Shown in pieces: positions 1 to 7,683 of a DNA stretch of 64,000 nucleotides. Position 1 is the stretch's first letter, and each line of letters starts with the position of its first letter. The notes under the pieces are model-generated. The model was not told the DNA's origin, searched no databases, and was given only the letters and a program-made list of their open reading frames with translations. Source of the DNA: UBA6144 sp964399165 (GTDB lineage: Bacteria; Bdellovibrionota; Bacteriovoracia; Bacteriovoracales; Bacteriovoracaceae); contig CAYNPO010000002.1 in NCBI GenBank assembly GCA_964399165.1, forward strand, positions 62,001-126,000, read 5' to 3'. The position numbers and the translations under genes were made by a program.

Positions 1-1288
1 TAGTGGAGAGCGGGCCGCGGTAGGGCACCTGCCCCTCGATGCCCTCGGGCACGAGTTTCGCGGCGTCGTCCACGCCAGCCTGGCCGTAGCGGTCCTTGGA
101 GCCTTTTTCCATGGCGCCCATGGAACCCATGCCACGGTACACTTTGTAGGCGCGGCCCTGGTAAAGCACCATCTCGCCCGGTGCCTCGTCGGTGCCCGCG
201 AAGAGCGAGCCGATCATCACGCTGCCGGCTCCGGCGGCCAGGGCCTTGACGATGTCGCCGGAGAATTTGATGCCCCCATCGGCGATGAAGGGAATGCCCG
301 CCTCGTCGCAGGGCTTGCGGCAGTCCATCAGGGCCTGCATCTGGGGCACACCAATGCCCGCAATCACGCGGGTGGTGCAGATGGAACCGGGCCCGATGCC
401 CACCTTCACGCCGTCCACCCCCGCCTTGATGAGGTCCTCGCAAGCCTTGGCAGTGGCGACGTTGCCGGCGACCACGTCGATCTTTTTGCCCATGGCCTTC
501 AGCGTCCGCACCATCTCGATCACGCCTTTGGAGTGCCCGTGGGCGGTGTCCACCACGATGGCGTCCACTTGGGCGCGGACCAGTGCCTCGGCACGTTTGA
601 GTTCCTTCTCCCCCACCCCGACGGCTGCGGCGACCCGCAGGCGCCCATGGGCGTCCTTGTTGGAACGCGGGTACTGGATGGTTTTCTCGATGTCGCTGAT
701 GGTGATGAGCCCCTTCAGGATGCCGTCCTTGTCCACCACCGGAAGCTTTTCCACTCGGTGCTTCTGGAGCAAAGCCTTGGCGGTTTCGAAGGGAGTGCCC
801 TCCGGGGCGGTGACCAGCTTGGTGGCGGTCATCACCTCGCGCACTTTCTTGGAACCGTCGGTTTCGAAGCGCAGGTCCCGGTTGGTGATCATGCCTACCA
901 GGCGCTTCTTCTCATCCACCACCGGGAAGCCGGAAATTTTATGGTGTCGCACCTGCTCGAGCAGCTCGCCGATGGTCATGTCGGGACGGGCCGTGACCGG
1001 GTCCAACACCATGCCGGCGGAGAACTTCTTCACTTTCTCCACCTCCATCGCCTGGAGTTCGGGAGAGAGATTCTTATGGACCACGCCGATGCCGCCCTCC
1101 TGGGCCATGACGATGGCGGTGCGGGATTCCGTAACCGTGTCCATGGCCGAAGATGCGAGGGGGACGTTGAGAAGGATATTGCGGGTGAAGCGGGAGCTCA
1201 GTTCGACTTCGGTGGGCAGTACTTCGGAGTAGCCCGGCATGATCAACACGTCGTCGTAGGTCAGGGCCTCGGAGGGGGTGTAAAACAT
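1..1288 (-). CDS. guaB: IMP dehydrogenase, C-terminus cut by window edge
   Basis: Converts IMP to XMP with NAD+, the committed step of GMP synthesis in the cytosol. About 429 codons of the usual ~485 are present; the C-terminal end lies outside the window. The minus-strand reading frame begins MFYTPSEALTYDDVL, which is the family's N-terminus. It then carries two CBS-type segments, the catalytic loop GPGSICTTR with the active-site Cys, and the YRGMGSMGAM motif near the end. I chose ATG at 1288 because the protein begins there in alignment; an ATG nearby in another frame (1319) gives an unrelated product. A TATAAG hexamer lies about 40 nt upstream. The gene downstream is not visible. Plus-strand reading frames across this region are shadows. 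Confidence 0.95.
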   Translation of the reverse strand, partial: MFYTPSEALTYDDVLIMPGYSEVLPTEVELSSRFTRNILLNVPLASSAMDTVTESRTAIVMAQEGGIGVVHKNLSPELQAMEVEKVKKFSAGMVLDPVTARPDMTIGELLEQVRHHKISGFPVVDEKKRLVGMITNRDLRFETDGSKKVREVMTATKLVTAPEGTPFETAKALLQKHRVEKLPVVDKDGILKGLITISDIEKTIQYPRSNKDAHGRLRVAAAVGVGEKELKRAEALVRAQVDAIVVDTAHGHSKGVIEMVRTLKAMGKKIDVVAGNVATAKACEDLIKAGVDGVKVGIGPGSICTTRVIAGIGVPQMQALMDCRKPCDEAGIPFIADGGIKFSGDIVKALAAGAGSVMIGSLFAGTDEAPGEMVLYQGRAYKVYRGMGSMGAMEKGSKDRYGQAGVDDAAKLVPEGIEGQVPYRGPLST

Positions 1289-1365
1289 GCGGCATACCCT
1301 TTGGAGAGATATGCCTCAAACTTATAGCGTGAAGGGGGGTCCGATGACCAGGAAAAGCTCGGTGG

Positions 1366-2028
1366 TCAAATGCGCAGGACGTAGCCCAGGTTTTTGAGGG
1401 TCTTGATGTGGTTGGAGAAGGGACGCAATTTGCGCCGCAAGTTGGAGAAGTGGGTGTCCAGGTTGTTCACCTCCACATGGACGTCCTTCCACAGCATGGT
1501 GATCAGGTCGTCCTTGTGGATGACGCGGTTCGGGTTCTGGGCCAACACCAGCAGGAGTTGGTACTCCTTGGGGGTCAACTTCACGGCGTGGCCCGCCAGC
1601 ACCACCTGATGCCCGTCCAGGTCGATGACCATGTCCTTGAACTGGATGGTCTTGTTCAAGCTTAGGTTCTTTTTGGTAAGCTGCACGCGGTTCTTGATCC
1701 GCGCTGCCAACTCCTCGATCTCGATGGGCTTGGTGATGAAGTCGTCGGCGCCCATTTCCAGGCCCTTGAGTTTGACCGGCAGCGTCCCGTCCCCCGTCAA
1801 GAAGAGAATGGGTAGAAAACTCTTAGACCGGCGAATCTCTTCGTAAATCTGAAACCCATCTTTCCCGGGCATGTGGAGATCGAGCAGAACGGCATCAGTG
1901 GGATTATTCTTCACGAATTCAATGGCGACTTCGGGTTCCCAGAAAGTCTCACAGTTGAACTTTCCCTCAAGACCAATCTTATAAGTCTCGAGAACGTCTC
2001 TGTTGTCATCGATTATGGTGACATGCAT
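1366..2028 (-). CDS. OmpR/PhoB-family response regulator (orphan)
   Basis: A 220-residue two-domain transcription regulator of normal length for the family. The N-terminal receiver has the acidic pocket (IDDN), the phospho-acceptor Asp in LLDLHMPG near residue 50, the Thr of LFLTGDG and the conserved Lys in ITKPIE. The C-terminal ~95 residues are a winged-helix DNA-binding domain with LTPKEYQLLLVLAQNP and the NNLDTHFSNLRRKL recognition region. There is no histidine kinase next to it, so its partner must be elsewhere. A good Shine-Dalgarno (GGAGA) precedes the ATG. Its upstream region holds a 15-base sequence repeated upstream of the FecR/TPR operon, a candidate binding site. Target genes are not known. 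Confidence 0.93.
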   Translation of the reverse strand: MHVTIIDDNRDVLETYKIGLEGKFNCETFWEPEVAIEFVKNNPTDAVLLDLHMPGKDGFQIYEEIRRSKSFLPILFLTGDGTLPVKLKGLEMGADDFITKPIEIEELAARIKNRVQLTKKNLSLNKTIQFKDMVIDLDGHQVVLAGHAVKLTPKEYQLLLVLAQNPNRVIHKDDLITMLWKDVHVEVNNLDTHFSNLRRKLRPFSNHIKTLKNLGYVLRI

Positions 2029-2079
2029 AACTGCGTCTCCAGGCTGTCAACCCATTCTAAACAAGTTTAAAGATATAGG

Positions 2080-2100
2080 TTAACTCAAGTTTTCTTGAGT
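2080..2100. promoter_or_regulatory. Hyphenated palindrome with repeated 15-mer upstream of the response regulator
   Basis: ACTCAAG (2083-2089), a 4-nt TTTT loop and CTTGAGT (2094-2100) form a perfect 7-bp inverted repeat 55-72 nt before the regulator start. The 15-mer TTAACTCAAGTTTTC at 2080-2094 recurs exactly at 3938-3952, at a similar distance from the start of the TPR/FecR operon. It could be an operator, possibly for the adjacent regulator. This is inference. Confidence 0.4.
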
Positions 2101-2155
2101 CGGCGGAGGCGCATACTAAGGGGGAAAGGTGTTGAAACTCTTGAGGTCGTCTGAA

Positions 2156-2185
2156 GCTAGGAGGGTAGCTGGCTACGCTCCTAGC
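2156..2185 (-). terminator. Hairpin directly after the FecR gene
   Basis: GCTAGGAG (2156-2163) pairs with CTCCTAGC (2178-2185), and inside it GTAG pairs with CTAC around a CTGG loop, with one G/G mismatch. It abuts the stop codon of the FecR gene. No T-run follows on the minus strand, so it is a hairpin that may stop or protect the transcript rather than a textbook intrinsic terminator. Confidence 0.5.
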
Positions 2186-3196
2186 TCAGTTGAAGCTCTG
2201 AAGGTCGTCAATTAATCTTTGCACTTCTTGCGGATTCTTAGGCTGTTCTCGCTGGTGTTGCTCGTAAGACTTAAGAAAATCCTCATTGTTGCCGCGATGC
2301 ACACTGGCTTTAGGTAGCTTAGGGGATACAGCTGCGGGCTTCCTTGCGGTTTGGGCCTTAACAGCCTGAAGTCCAAAAATTCGAATGGGGACGCGCTGGC
2401 CTGATACGCCAGAGCGCTTGTGGGCCCGGGGAAGGCTCTTCAAGAAGTATTTTTGAGCGTCCCCGGACTCCACCGTACGAATGTGAAGAACTTTGCCGTG
2501 GCCCACGGCCTCGGTGGGGGTTGATTCCATGGAAGCTGGGGCCCGCTTACCCGCTTCCTCCTGGGCCTTGGCGATGCCCGCGTCCATGGAGCGCTGCCCG
2601 GGGAAAAGGGCCAACGTCTGCATCAACGAGTCATAGCCCAGCTTGGTGGGGCTGCGGGGATAGCCGCCTTCGCTCTTGGGTTCGGCGAAAGTGAAGTAAC
2701 CGGCGGCCACGGCGTACTTGAAGGCAGGGGCCTCAGGAGAAGCCACGTCCACCTCACCGCTGATGGTGGTGACCTGCGTGCGGCCCGAGGCCACGTCGAA
2801 GGTGACAATCCATTCGCCGAGGAAGCCTTGGACCAGGAGGTTACCGGTGGTGATCGTGCCGGGGCGTTTGGCCCCGCGGGACTGAGTCCAGACCGCGCCT
2901 TTTTTCAAGATAAGTTGTCCGTCGGCCACGGTGGCATGGCTGCCAGCGGAGAGGTGGTGACGGCGGTCGTAGAAGTCGCCGATGGTCACCGCGGCGTCAT
3001 CGCTCACAAGCACGTCCGCGCCCTCTTCCAGGTCCATGTCGGCCTTCAGTGCTGTGGTCACGCCGTTCATCACCGTGAAGGCGCCGCCCTTGAGGGCATG
3101 CACTTTCGCCGCGAGCTTGGCTTCCGCCAAGGCGGGGGCCAGCGCGAGCACGAGGGCGAGGAGCTTACTGCTTGAACTTGTAGTTGATGTCTTCAT
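2186..3196 (-). CDS. FecR-domain periplasmic protein
   Basis: 336 residues with an N-terminal signal peptide (MKTSTTSSSSKLLALVLALAPALAEA). Residues ~30-150 match a FecR-type beta-rich domain: an AKVHALKGGAF opening, an EEGADVLVSDDA middle and a GSHATVADG repeat-like segment, then ITTGNLLVQGFLGEWIV and TTISGEVDV. In other bacteria such domains sense or scaffold at the envelope; without a sigma factor or TonB receptor nearby, iron signalling is not implied. The C-terminal half is basic and of unknown fold. The ATG overlaps the end of the upstream TPR gene by 32 nt, so the two are probably co-translated. The exact function is unknown. Confidence 0.7.
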   Translation of the reverse strand: MKTSTTSSSSKLLALVLALAPALAEAKLAAKVHALKGGAFTVMNGVTTALKADMDLEEGADVLVSDDAAVTIGDFYDRRHHLSAGSHATVADGQLILKKGAVWTQSRGAKRPGTITTGNLLVQGFLGEWIVTFDVASGRTQVTTISGEVDVASPEAPAFKYAVAAGYFTFAEPKSEGGYPRSPTKLGYDSLMQTLALFPGQRSMDAGIAKAQEEAGKRAPASMESTPTEAVGHGKVLHIRTVESGDAQKYFLKSLPRAHKRSGVSGQRVPIRIFGLQAVKAQTARKPAAVSPKLPKASVHRGNNEDFLKSYEQHQREQPKNPQEVQRLIDDLQSFN

Positions 3197-3875
3197 AGTA
3201 TTGGCTCAGGATTTTCCACTCTTCGGTGTTGCGGTATTTGAGTCGGAACTCTTCCACGGTGGAAGCGAACATGCGGTGGTTGCCGGACTTGTACTGGGAG
3301 AGGGCCAGCCACAGCTTGGCGCCGCGGTGGAAGGGGGATTTGGGATATTTCTCCACCAGCTTGGTGAGATGCTGGATCGCCCACTTGTGCTCTTTGGCCT
3401 CGAAGGCGGCGATCCCCGCGCCAAAGAGCGTGCGGTCGTTCACCAGCTTGGCGTCCGGAAAGCGCGTGACCAGCTCATGGTAGAACTGGGCGCTTTTGGC
3501 GTAGTTCTTGAAGTGCAGCTCCTTCTCGCCAATGGCGAGTAGTTTCTCGGGAGTCCAGCGATAAACGTCGTAATTCACCAGGTCCTGGGCGTCGGGCTTG
3601 GGCACGCTGGCGATGGAGCGTTCGGCGGGTTTGCCGGATTCCACCCGGGCGGCGAGGGCATGTTTCTCCGTCTCCAGGCGATTCTTCTGGAATTCCAGTT
3701 CGGCAATCTTCGCCTGCAGCACGCGGTTCTCCGCGGCCAGGGACAACGCGGCCTTCTCGTAGTTCCAAGTGGTGGCCAGCTTGTCCGTGAAGGAGGCGTC
3801 GAGTTTGCCCCACTTCCACACGCCACCGATCCAAGCGGCGGACAACAGGCACCAGGTGATGACGGTCTTGCTCAT
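3165..3875 (-). CDS. Membrane-anchored coiled-coil/TPR protein (YbgF/CpoB-like)
   Basis: 236 residues. A single N-terminal hydrophobic segment (VITWCLLSAAWIGGVW) anchors the protein or acts as an uncleaved signal. Residues ~40-80 form a heptad-rich coiled coil, and residues ~110-230 contain TPR-like helices (ALGEKELHFKNYAKSAQFYHELVTRFP; the similar HKWAIQHLTKLVEKYPKSPF). That order, coiled coil then TPR, is the layout of YbgF/CpoB, which works with Tol-Pal, but there is no tol gene here. First gene of a two-gene unit with the FecR protein. A sigma-28-like promoter and a repeated 15-mer lie upstream. The Shine-Dalgarno sequence is weak. Confidence 0.7.
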   Translation of the reverse strand: MSKTVITWCLLSAAWIGGVWKWGKLDASFTDKLATTWNYEKAALSLAAENRVLQAKIAELEFQKNRLETEKHALAARVESGKPAERSIASVPKPDAQDLVNYDVYRWTPEKLLAIGEKELHFKNYAKSAQFYHELVTRFPDAKLVNDRTLFGAGIAAFEAKEHKWAIQHLTKLVEKYPKSPFHRGAKLWLALSQYKSGNHRMFASTVEEFRLKYRNTEEWKILSQYYEDINYKFKQ

Positions 3876-3912
3876 TTTCGATCCCCGAATATAGAGGCGT
3901 TTCCACCGTTCC

Positions 3913-3940
3913 TATCGGCAGGCACACGCCCACGCTTTAA
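3913..3940 (-). promoter_or_regulatory. Sigma-28 (FliA)-like promoter of the TPR/FecR operon
   Basis: Read on the minus strand: TAAA (3940-3937), a 16-nt spacer, then GCCGATAG (3920-3913), 37 nt before the ATG. The known FliA consensus is TAAA-N15-GCCGATAA, so this has one spacer base more and one mismatch. A single site in a long sequence can arise by chance. Confidence 0.35.
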
Positions 3941-3952
3941 CTCAAGTTTTCC
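3938..3952. repeat. Second copy of the 15-mer TTAACTCAAGTTTTC
   Basis: Identical over 15 bases to 2080-2094. Here the palindromic second arm (CTTGAGT) is missing; the sequence continues into CCCGG. It overlaps the -35 element of the sigma-28-like promoter and sits between divergent genes, so it could control either. Confidence 0.45.
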
Positions 3953-3975
3953 CGGCGGGTACCCGAAAGCGGGAT

Positions 3976-5760
3976 ATGCATAAGACGGTTATCTCCCTTC
4001 TGATTCTGACGAGTTGCGCCTTCACGCCCCAAGGTCTTCGGAAACCTTCTTCCCTCTTCCCGGGCACGCGGGTGGACCGTCTCGAGCCCCGGGCCTTCCC
4101 CCAGCACGCGGCGATGGTGCGGATGCTGCAAGGGGGACAGCACTGGTGCTCCGGCGCGCTCTTGGACGTCCCCGGGGGACAACGCCGGATCGTGTTGACG
4201 GCATCCCATTGCGTGCATGGCTACCGCGAGCGCTACCCCGTCACGCCCCATTTCCAAGTCTCCTTTCCTGTGCTCGAGGCAGCCGGCAATTACTGGCCGA
4301 GGATTGACGTGGTGGGGACGTGGGACGGAATCTTGCCCCCCACCTGGGGTGCCGGTGCCTCCGCGATCTGGTCTTACCCGGCCATCCCCAATGACCTGGC
4401 TTTGCTCCTATTGGCCGAGCCTGCACCCGAAGGCGTTACGGCCCTGCCATTGGCCGAAAGCTCAGGCGCTCTGTTGGCGAATCCGCCGGCGCGTCTGGAA
4501 ACCCTTGGGGCTCCCCGCCTCAACTGTCAGGGCTGGCCCGAGTACACGCCCGTGGCGGGCAGCGACTGCGCGTTGCTGGGCCACCACGTTTGGCGAGAAG
4601 GCGCGGGCCGTGCGCTCACCAGTTCCTGCTTCTTCAACGTGTTCTCCAGCGGGGGTCCCTTGATCGCCACCCACCGCGACCGCAGTGCCATCGTGGGGGT
4701 CGTCTCCACACAGACTTTGGGCGTAGGCACCGACTACTGCGCTCCCCAGGACGGCGACGAAGCCGCCCGCAACTTCTTCGCGGATGTCACCGACGACAGC
4801 CGTTTCCGCGTCGCTGGTCGATTGCGCTCGGCCCGCGAGGTGCTGCATGAACAGGCGCGCTTGCTCCTGGCCCAAGAACCGCGGCGCGGGCCCGCGCACG
4901 CGGGGCCTAGAGAAGCCAAGGTCTACTTCCCCGACACAAAATCCGAATTCCCGGACCTGGACTTCTCCTCTCCCCACAGCGCCACGGTACAAATCCAGCT
5001 GAGCGGCCAACCCCATTGTTCAGCGACCTTGCTGGACGCGCCTGGGGCCGGACGACGGGTGCTACTCACGGCCTCACACTGCGTGCCCGGTTTACCCGCC
5101 CTCTCGTGGCCCGAAACCCGGCTCACCGCCACCGTGCCCGCCCTGCAGGCCGCGGACGTCCCTTTCCGCGTAGTGGGTGTCGCCAACGGCCTGGTCGCGC
5201 CCCAGTCCGCCTTCCCCAATCCCGAGGACGTGCCCAACGACGTGGCACTGCTCCTGCTCGACCGTGCCGTTCCGGAAGGACCCATGGCCCTTCCCCTGGC
5301 CGGGAACGCGGCTCACGTTCTCCGGAGGACCCCCGAAGCGGTGCAGACGCTGGGGAGCCCTATGAACAACTGCGAAGAGCGGCTAGCCGCCTCACCCACC
5401 GTGGGCCTGGATTGCGAACTGACGGGACACACCAGGGCCCAGACTCCAGCGCGCGGAAGGGCCTTGAGCGGCACGTGTTTCGTGAACGCCGGTTCCAGTG
5501 GAGGGACGCTCCTCGCCCTCGAGGGTGATCGCCCCGTCATCTTGGGTGTCATTGCCGGTCACGTTTTCCGGCGCGAGGAGTCCCCTTGCGAACAGCTCCC
5601 TGAGGGGAACTTCCGCCGCAATTATTTTGCGGATGTCACGCGTTCCAGCGTGTTCTCTGTCGAGGGCCGTAACCGCACGGCCTATGAACTCATCCACGCC
5701 AAAGTCGTCCAATTGGTGGAAGGCCAACCGGCTCAGGTTCCGACTCGCAACAGCCGATAA
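3976..5760 (+). CDS. Lipoprotein with two tandem trypsin-like (S1) domains
   Basis: 594 residues. The start MHKTVISLLILTSC ends in a lipobox with Cys14, so the protein is probably a lipoprotein. Two S1-type peptidase domains follow. Domain 1 (~40-285) has TASHC with His78, ND-LALLLL with Asp140 and FSSGGP with Ser225. Domain 2 (~330-585) has TASHC with His368, NDVALLLL with Asp422 and GSSGGT with Ser508. Both domains therefore keep the catalytic triad, although the usual GDSGGP has Ser in place of Asp. The halves resemble each other throughout, including FFADVT/YFADVT near each end, so an internal duplication is likely. The gene is divergent from the TPR/FecR unit. No strong Shine-Dalgarno is seen before the ATG. 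Substrate unknown. Confidence 0.85.
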   Translation: MHKTVISLLILTSCAFTPQGLRKPSSLFPGTRVDRLEPRAFPQHAAMVRMLQGGQHWCSGALLDVPGGQRRIVLTASHCVHGYRERYPVTPHFQVSFPVLEAAGNYWPRIDVVGTWDGILPPTWGAGASAIWSYPAIPNDLALLLLAEPAPEGVTALPLAESSGALLANPPARLETLGAPRLNCQGWPEYTPVAGSDCALLGHHVWREGAGRALTSSCFFNVFSSGGPLIATHRDRSAIVGVVSTQTLGVGTDYCAPQDGDEAARNFFADVTDDSRFRVAGRLRSAREVLHEQARLLLAQEPRRGPAHAGPREAKVYFPDTKSEFPDLDFSSPHSATVQIQLSGQPHCSATLLDAPGAGRRVLLTASHCVPGLPALSWPETRLTATVPALQAADVPFRVVGVANGLVAPQSAFPNPEDVPNDVALLLLDRAVPEGPMALPLAGNAAHVLRRTPEAVQTLGSPMNNCEERLAASPTVGLDCELTGHTRAQTPARGRALSGTCFVNAGSSGGTLLALEGDRPVILGVIAGHVFRREESPCEQLPEGNFRRNYFADVTRSSVFSVEGRNRTAYELIHAKVVQLVEGQPAQVPTRNSR

Positions 5761-5779
5761 AGCCCCCGGAGGATTTCCC

Positions 5780-6181
5780 ATGCGATTCCTGCTACTCGCC
5801 GCCCTCGTCGTGACCACCGCCGCCCACGCCCGCAAGCCAGCAGTGGAGGACTTCGTCGGCATCGAGCCGGAGGCCCAAGACGCCACCCCGGCGGGCACCC
5901 AGGTGCTCTTCGATTTCGGCAAGGACGTGGAAAAGCGCATGGCGGGAAAACCCGCCGAGACCGTGACCGTGGTGAAAACCGCCCCCGCCGCCCCCTCGAC
6001 CCCCGTCACTCAACCCTGGCCCATGGGCGTTTGGCTCGGAGCCCTTATGGCCCTCGCCTTGCCTTTTGCGGCCTGGGCCTCCATCCACGCGCGCATGCGG
6101 GCCGAAATCCCTACTCCGGACAACGTCACGCCACTGCCCACCCGCAAGAAAGCTTCCGAGGACTACAAGAAAGCTTCTTGA
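5780..6181 (+). CDS. Small membrane protein of unknown function
   Basis: 133 residues, 19 nt after the double protease, with a strong GGAGG Shine-Dalgarno that fixes the ATG. It has a signal-like N-terminus (MRFLLLAALVVTTAAHA), a Pro/Ala/Thr-rich linker, one transmembrane helix at ~90-110 (GVWLGALMALALPFAAWA) and a basic, Lys-rich tail (TRKKASEDYKKAS). Since the N-terminal segment looks cleavable, the tail would be cytoplasmic. It is probably co-transcribed with the protease. I recognise no family. Confidence 0.7.
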   Translation: MRFLLLAALVVTTAAHARKPAVEDFVGIEPEAQDATPAGTQVLFDFGKDVEKRMAGKPAETVTVVKTAPAAPSTPVTQPWPMGVWLGALMALALPFAAWASIHARMRAEIPTPDNVTPLPTRKKASEDYKKAS

Positions 6182-6182
6182 T

Positions 6183-6809
6183 TCAGAACGACGTCCAGAG
6201 TCCATTGCCCTGGTAGCGCCACACGTGCATGACATGGTTGTAGGCCACGCTCACGTCTTTGACGCCGTCACCATCCACGTCGCGCACGCTGAGCGCGTAG
6301 AGCCGGCGCCCGTACTGCTCGCGCTGGGCCTCGAACTCATGCCAGTAGCCGGGACCGCGGGTGAGCTTGAGGGTCTTGAGGTCCAGCCCGTCCATGCTCA
6401 AAAACCACAGGCGCGCGGTGGCCTCCATCCGGCGGGCCTCGGTCTTCCCTTCGAAGTATTGCAGGATCAGGACACGCTTGCCCGGCGCGAGGTCCACCAG
6501 GCGCACTCGGTCCAGGCGGGCGTCCACGCCCAAAGCCTCCAGCGGGGCTTGGTAAAGCACGCGTCCGTCGTGGGAGAGCACGTCCAACCAGTCCACCAGG
6601 TCACGCTTGGCCGGCCGCAGCCCTTCCTCGCGCCCGTCGCCGTCCAGGTCCACTCGGTACACCGGCCCCTCGAAAACGTAGCGGGGGGCGGGCGGGGGCA
6701 CGGGCAATTCCAACGCCATTTCCCCACTCAGGACTTTGCGCCAGAGACGTTCGTCCTGCGCGGCAGCAGGGTTCCCAAACAGCAGAATCGCGGCTAGGCT
6801 AAACCACAT
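6183..6809 (-). CDS. Secreted protein with DxDGDG calcium-type repeats
   Basis: 208 residues from ATG 6809, beginning with a signal peptide (MWFSLAAILLFGNPAAA). Two acidic motifs, VDLDGDGREE and VRDVDGDGVKD, resemble FG-GAP/dockerin-like Ca2+-binding loops seen in secreted or surface proteins. The frame is open further upstream, but the added residues would not form a signal peptide and would run into the divergent gene at 6832. It converges with the gene ending at 6181, with one base between the stop codons. No family assigned. Confidence 0.65.
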   Translation of the reverse strand: MWFSLAAILLFGNPAAAQDERLWRKVLSGEMALELPVPPPAPRYVFEGPVYRVDLDGDGREEGLRPAKRDLVDWLDVLSHDGRVLYQAPLEALGVDARLDRVRLVDLAPGKRVLILQYFEGKTEARRMEATARLWFLSMDGLDLKTLKLTRGPGYWHEFEAQREQYGRRLYALSVRDVDGDGVKDVSVAYNHVMHVWRYQGNGLWTSF

Positions 6810-6831
6810 TCTTCCATTGTCAGGAGCCCCC

Positions 6832-7602
6832 ATGCAGCTGTCCATCGCTTTCGTGCGTTCCCCCTCCCAGCTGCTGGTGAAGGACCTGGACTGGGAACTC
6901 ACGCAGGTCTCCAGCCGCCTGGTGGATGCCACGGACCTTCCTGATCTTGGCCTGCAGGGCCTCTTCGTGGGCGAGACCGAGCATTTCGGCCAGCTGATGC
7001 CTTTGCTGGAAAAAGAGAAAGACCACGTGCCCATCCTCGAGGCCCAGCCTTGGCAGATCACCTACAAGGACTTCGAGGACATGCCGGCCTTCCAATTCCG
7101 CGAGCTGGCGGAGAAAGTGGTATCCCGTTGGCACATGGTCCACAATTTCCGCGCGGTGGAGGAACTGCCCGCCATGTCGGCGCACCTGAAGGGTCTGTGG
7201 GAGAAGGACCGACTGGGCTTCTTCGAGGAGCTCTGGTACTGGCTCAAGCGCAACCTCGGCGCCGTGGACCTCACGCTGGTATTCAACGACGTGGTCCACG
7301 CAGAAACCAAGAACGAGGAAGGTGGCAAGGAAACCAAACCCAAGCTCACCCACACCCTGCTCACCGGCCGGCGCAAGGCCAACTTCGTCCCGGGCGGGGC
7401 CAGCGAGCGTGAACTCATGGAGCGCTATCTCGACAAGTGGAACGAGGGACTCGAGATCACCGAATGGGACGCTCGCAAGGGCCGTTTCGTGGCCACCGCC
7501 GTCCTGGGCGGCAGCCCCATCCTGATCATGGGCCGTCTGACCTCCCTGGGGCAACTCCAGCGCTCGCTCTTGGCGGGGCTTTTCAACGGTTTGCGCCCAT
7601 AA
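6832..7602 (+). CDS. Conserved-looking hypothetical protein
   Basis: 256 residues; ATG 6832 is placed by an AGGAG Shine-Dalgarno at 6822. No signal peptide or membrane segment, so probably cytoplasmic. Amphipathic, Trp- and Leu-rich helices in the middle (FFEELWYWLKRNLG), then a charged stretch (ETKNEEGGKETKPK) that looks like a loop, and a hydrophobic C-terminus. Composition and codon use match neighbouring real genes. I do not recognise it. It starts 22 bp from the divergent secreted protein. Confidence 0.65.
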   Translation: MQLSIAFVRSPSQLLVKDLDWELTQVSSRLVDATDLPDLGLQGLFVGETEHFGQLMPLLEKEKDHVPILEAQPWQITYKDFEDMPAFQFRELAEKVVSRWHMVHNFRAVEELPAMSAHLKGLWEKDRLGFFEELWYWLKRNLGAVDLTLVFNDVVHAETKNEEGGKETKPKLTHTLLTGRRKANFVPGGASERELMERYLDKWNEGLEITEWDARKGRFVATAVLGGSPILIMGRLTSLGQLQRSLLAGLFNGLRP

Positions 7603-7683
7603 ACCACCCCCTGTAAAATTTGCGGCCGTCAGGACGGGGAGAAAGCGTTTTTCCTAGGATCGCGCCATCCAGGAGCCCCCCCT

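Noticed and set aside
192..1327. Long plus-strand reading frames of 346 and 264 codons
   Set aside because: They are opposite-strand shadows of guaB; the minus strand encodes the conserved IMP dehydrogenase motifs here.
3165..3875. Calling the TPR protein part of a Tol-Pal system
   Set aside because: No tolB, pal or tolQ near; only the coil-TPR layout is similar.
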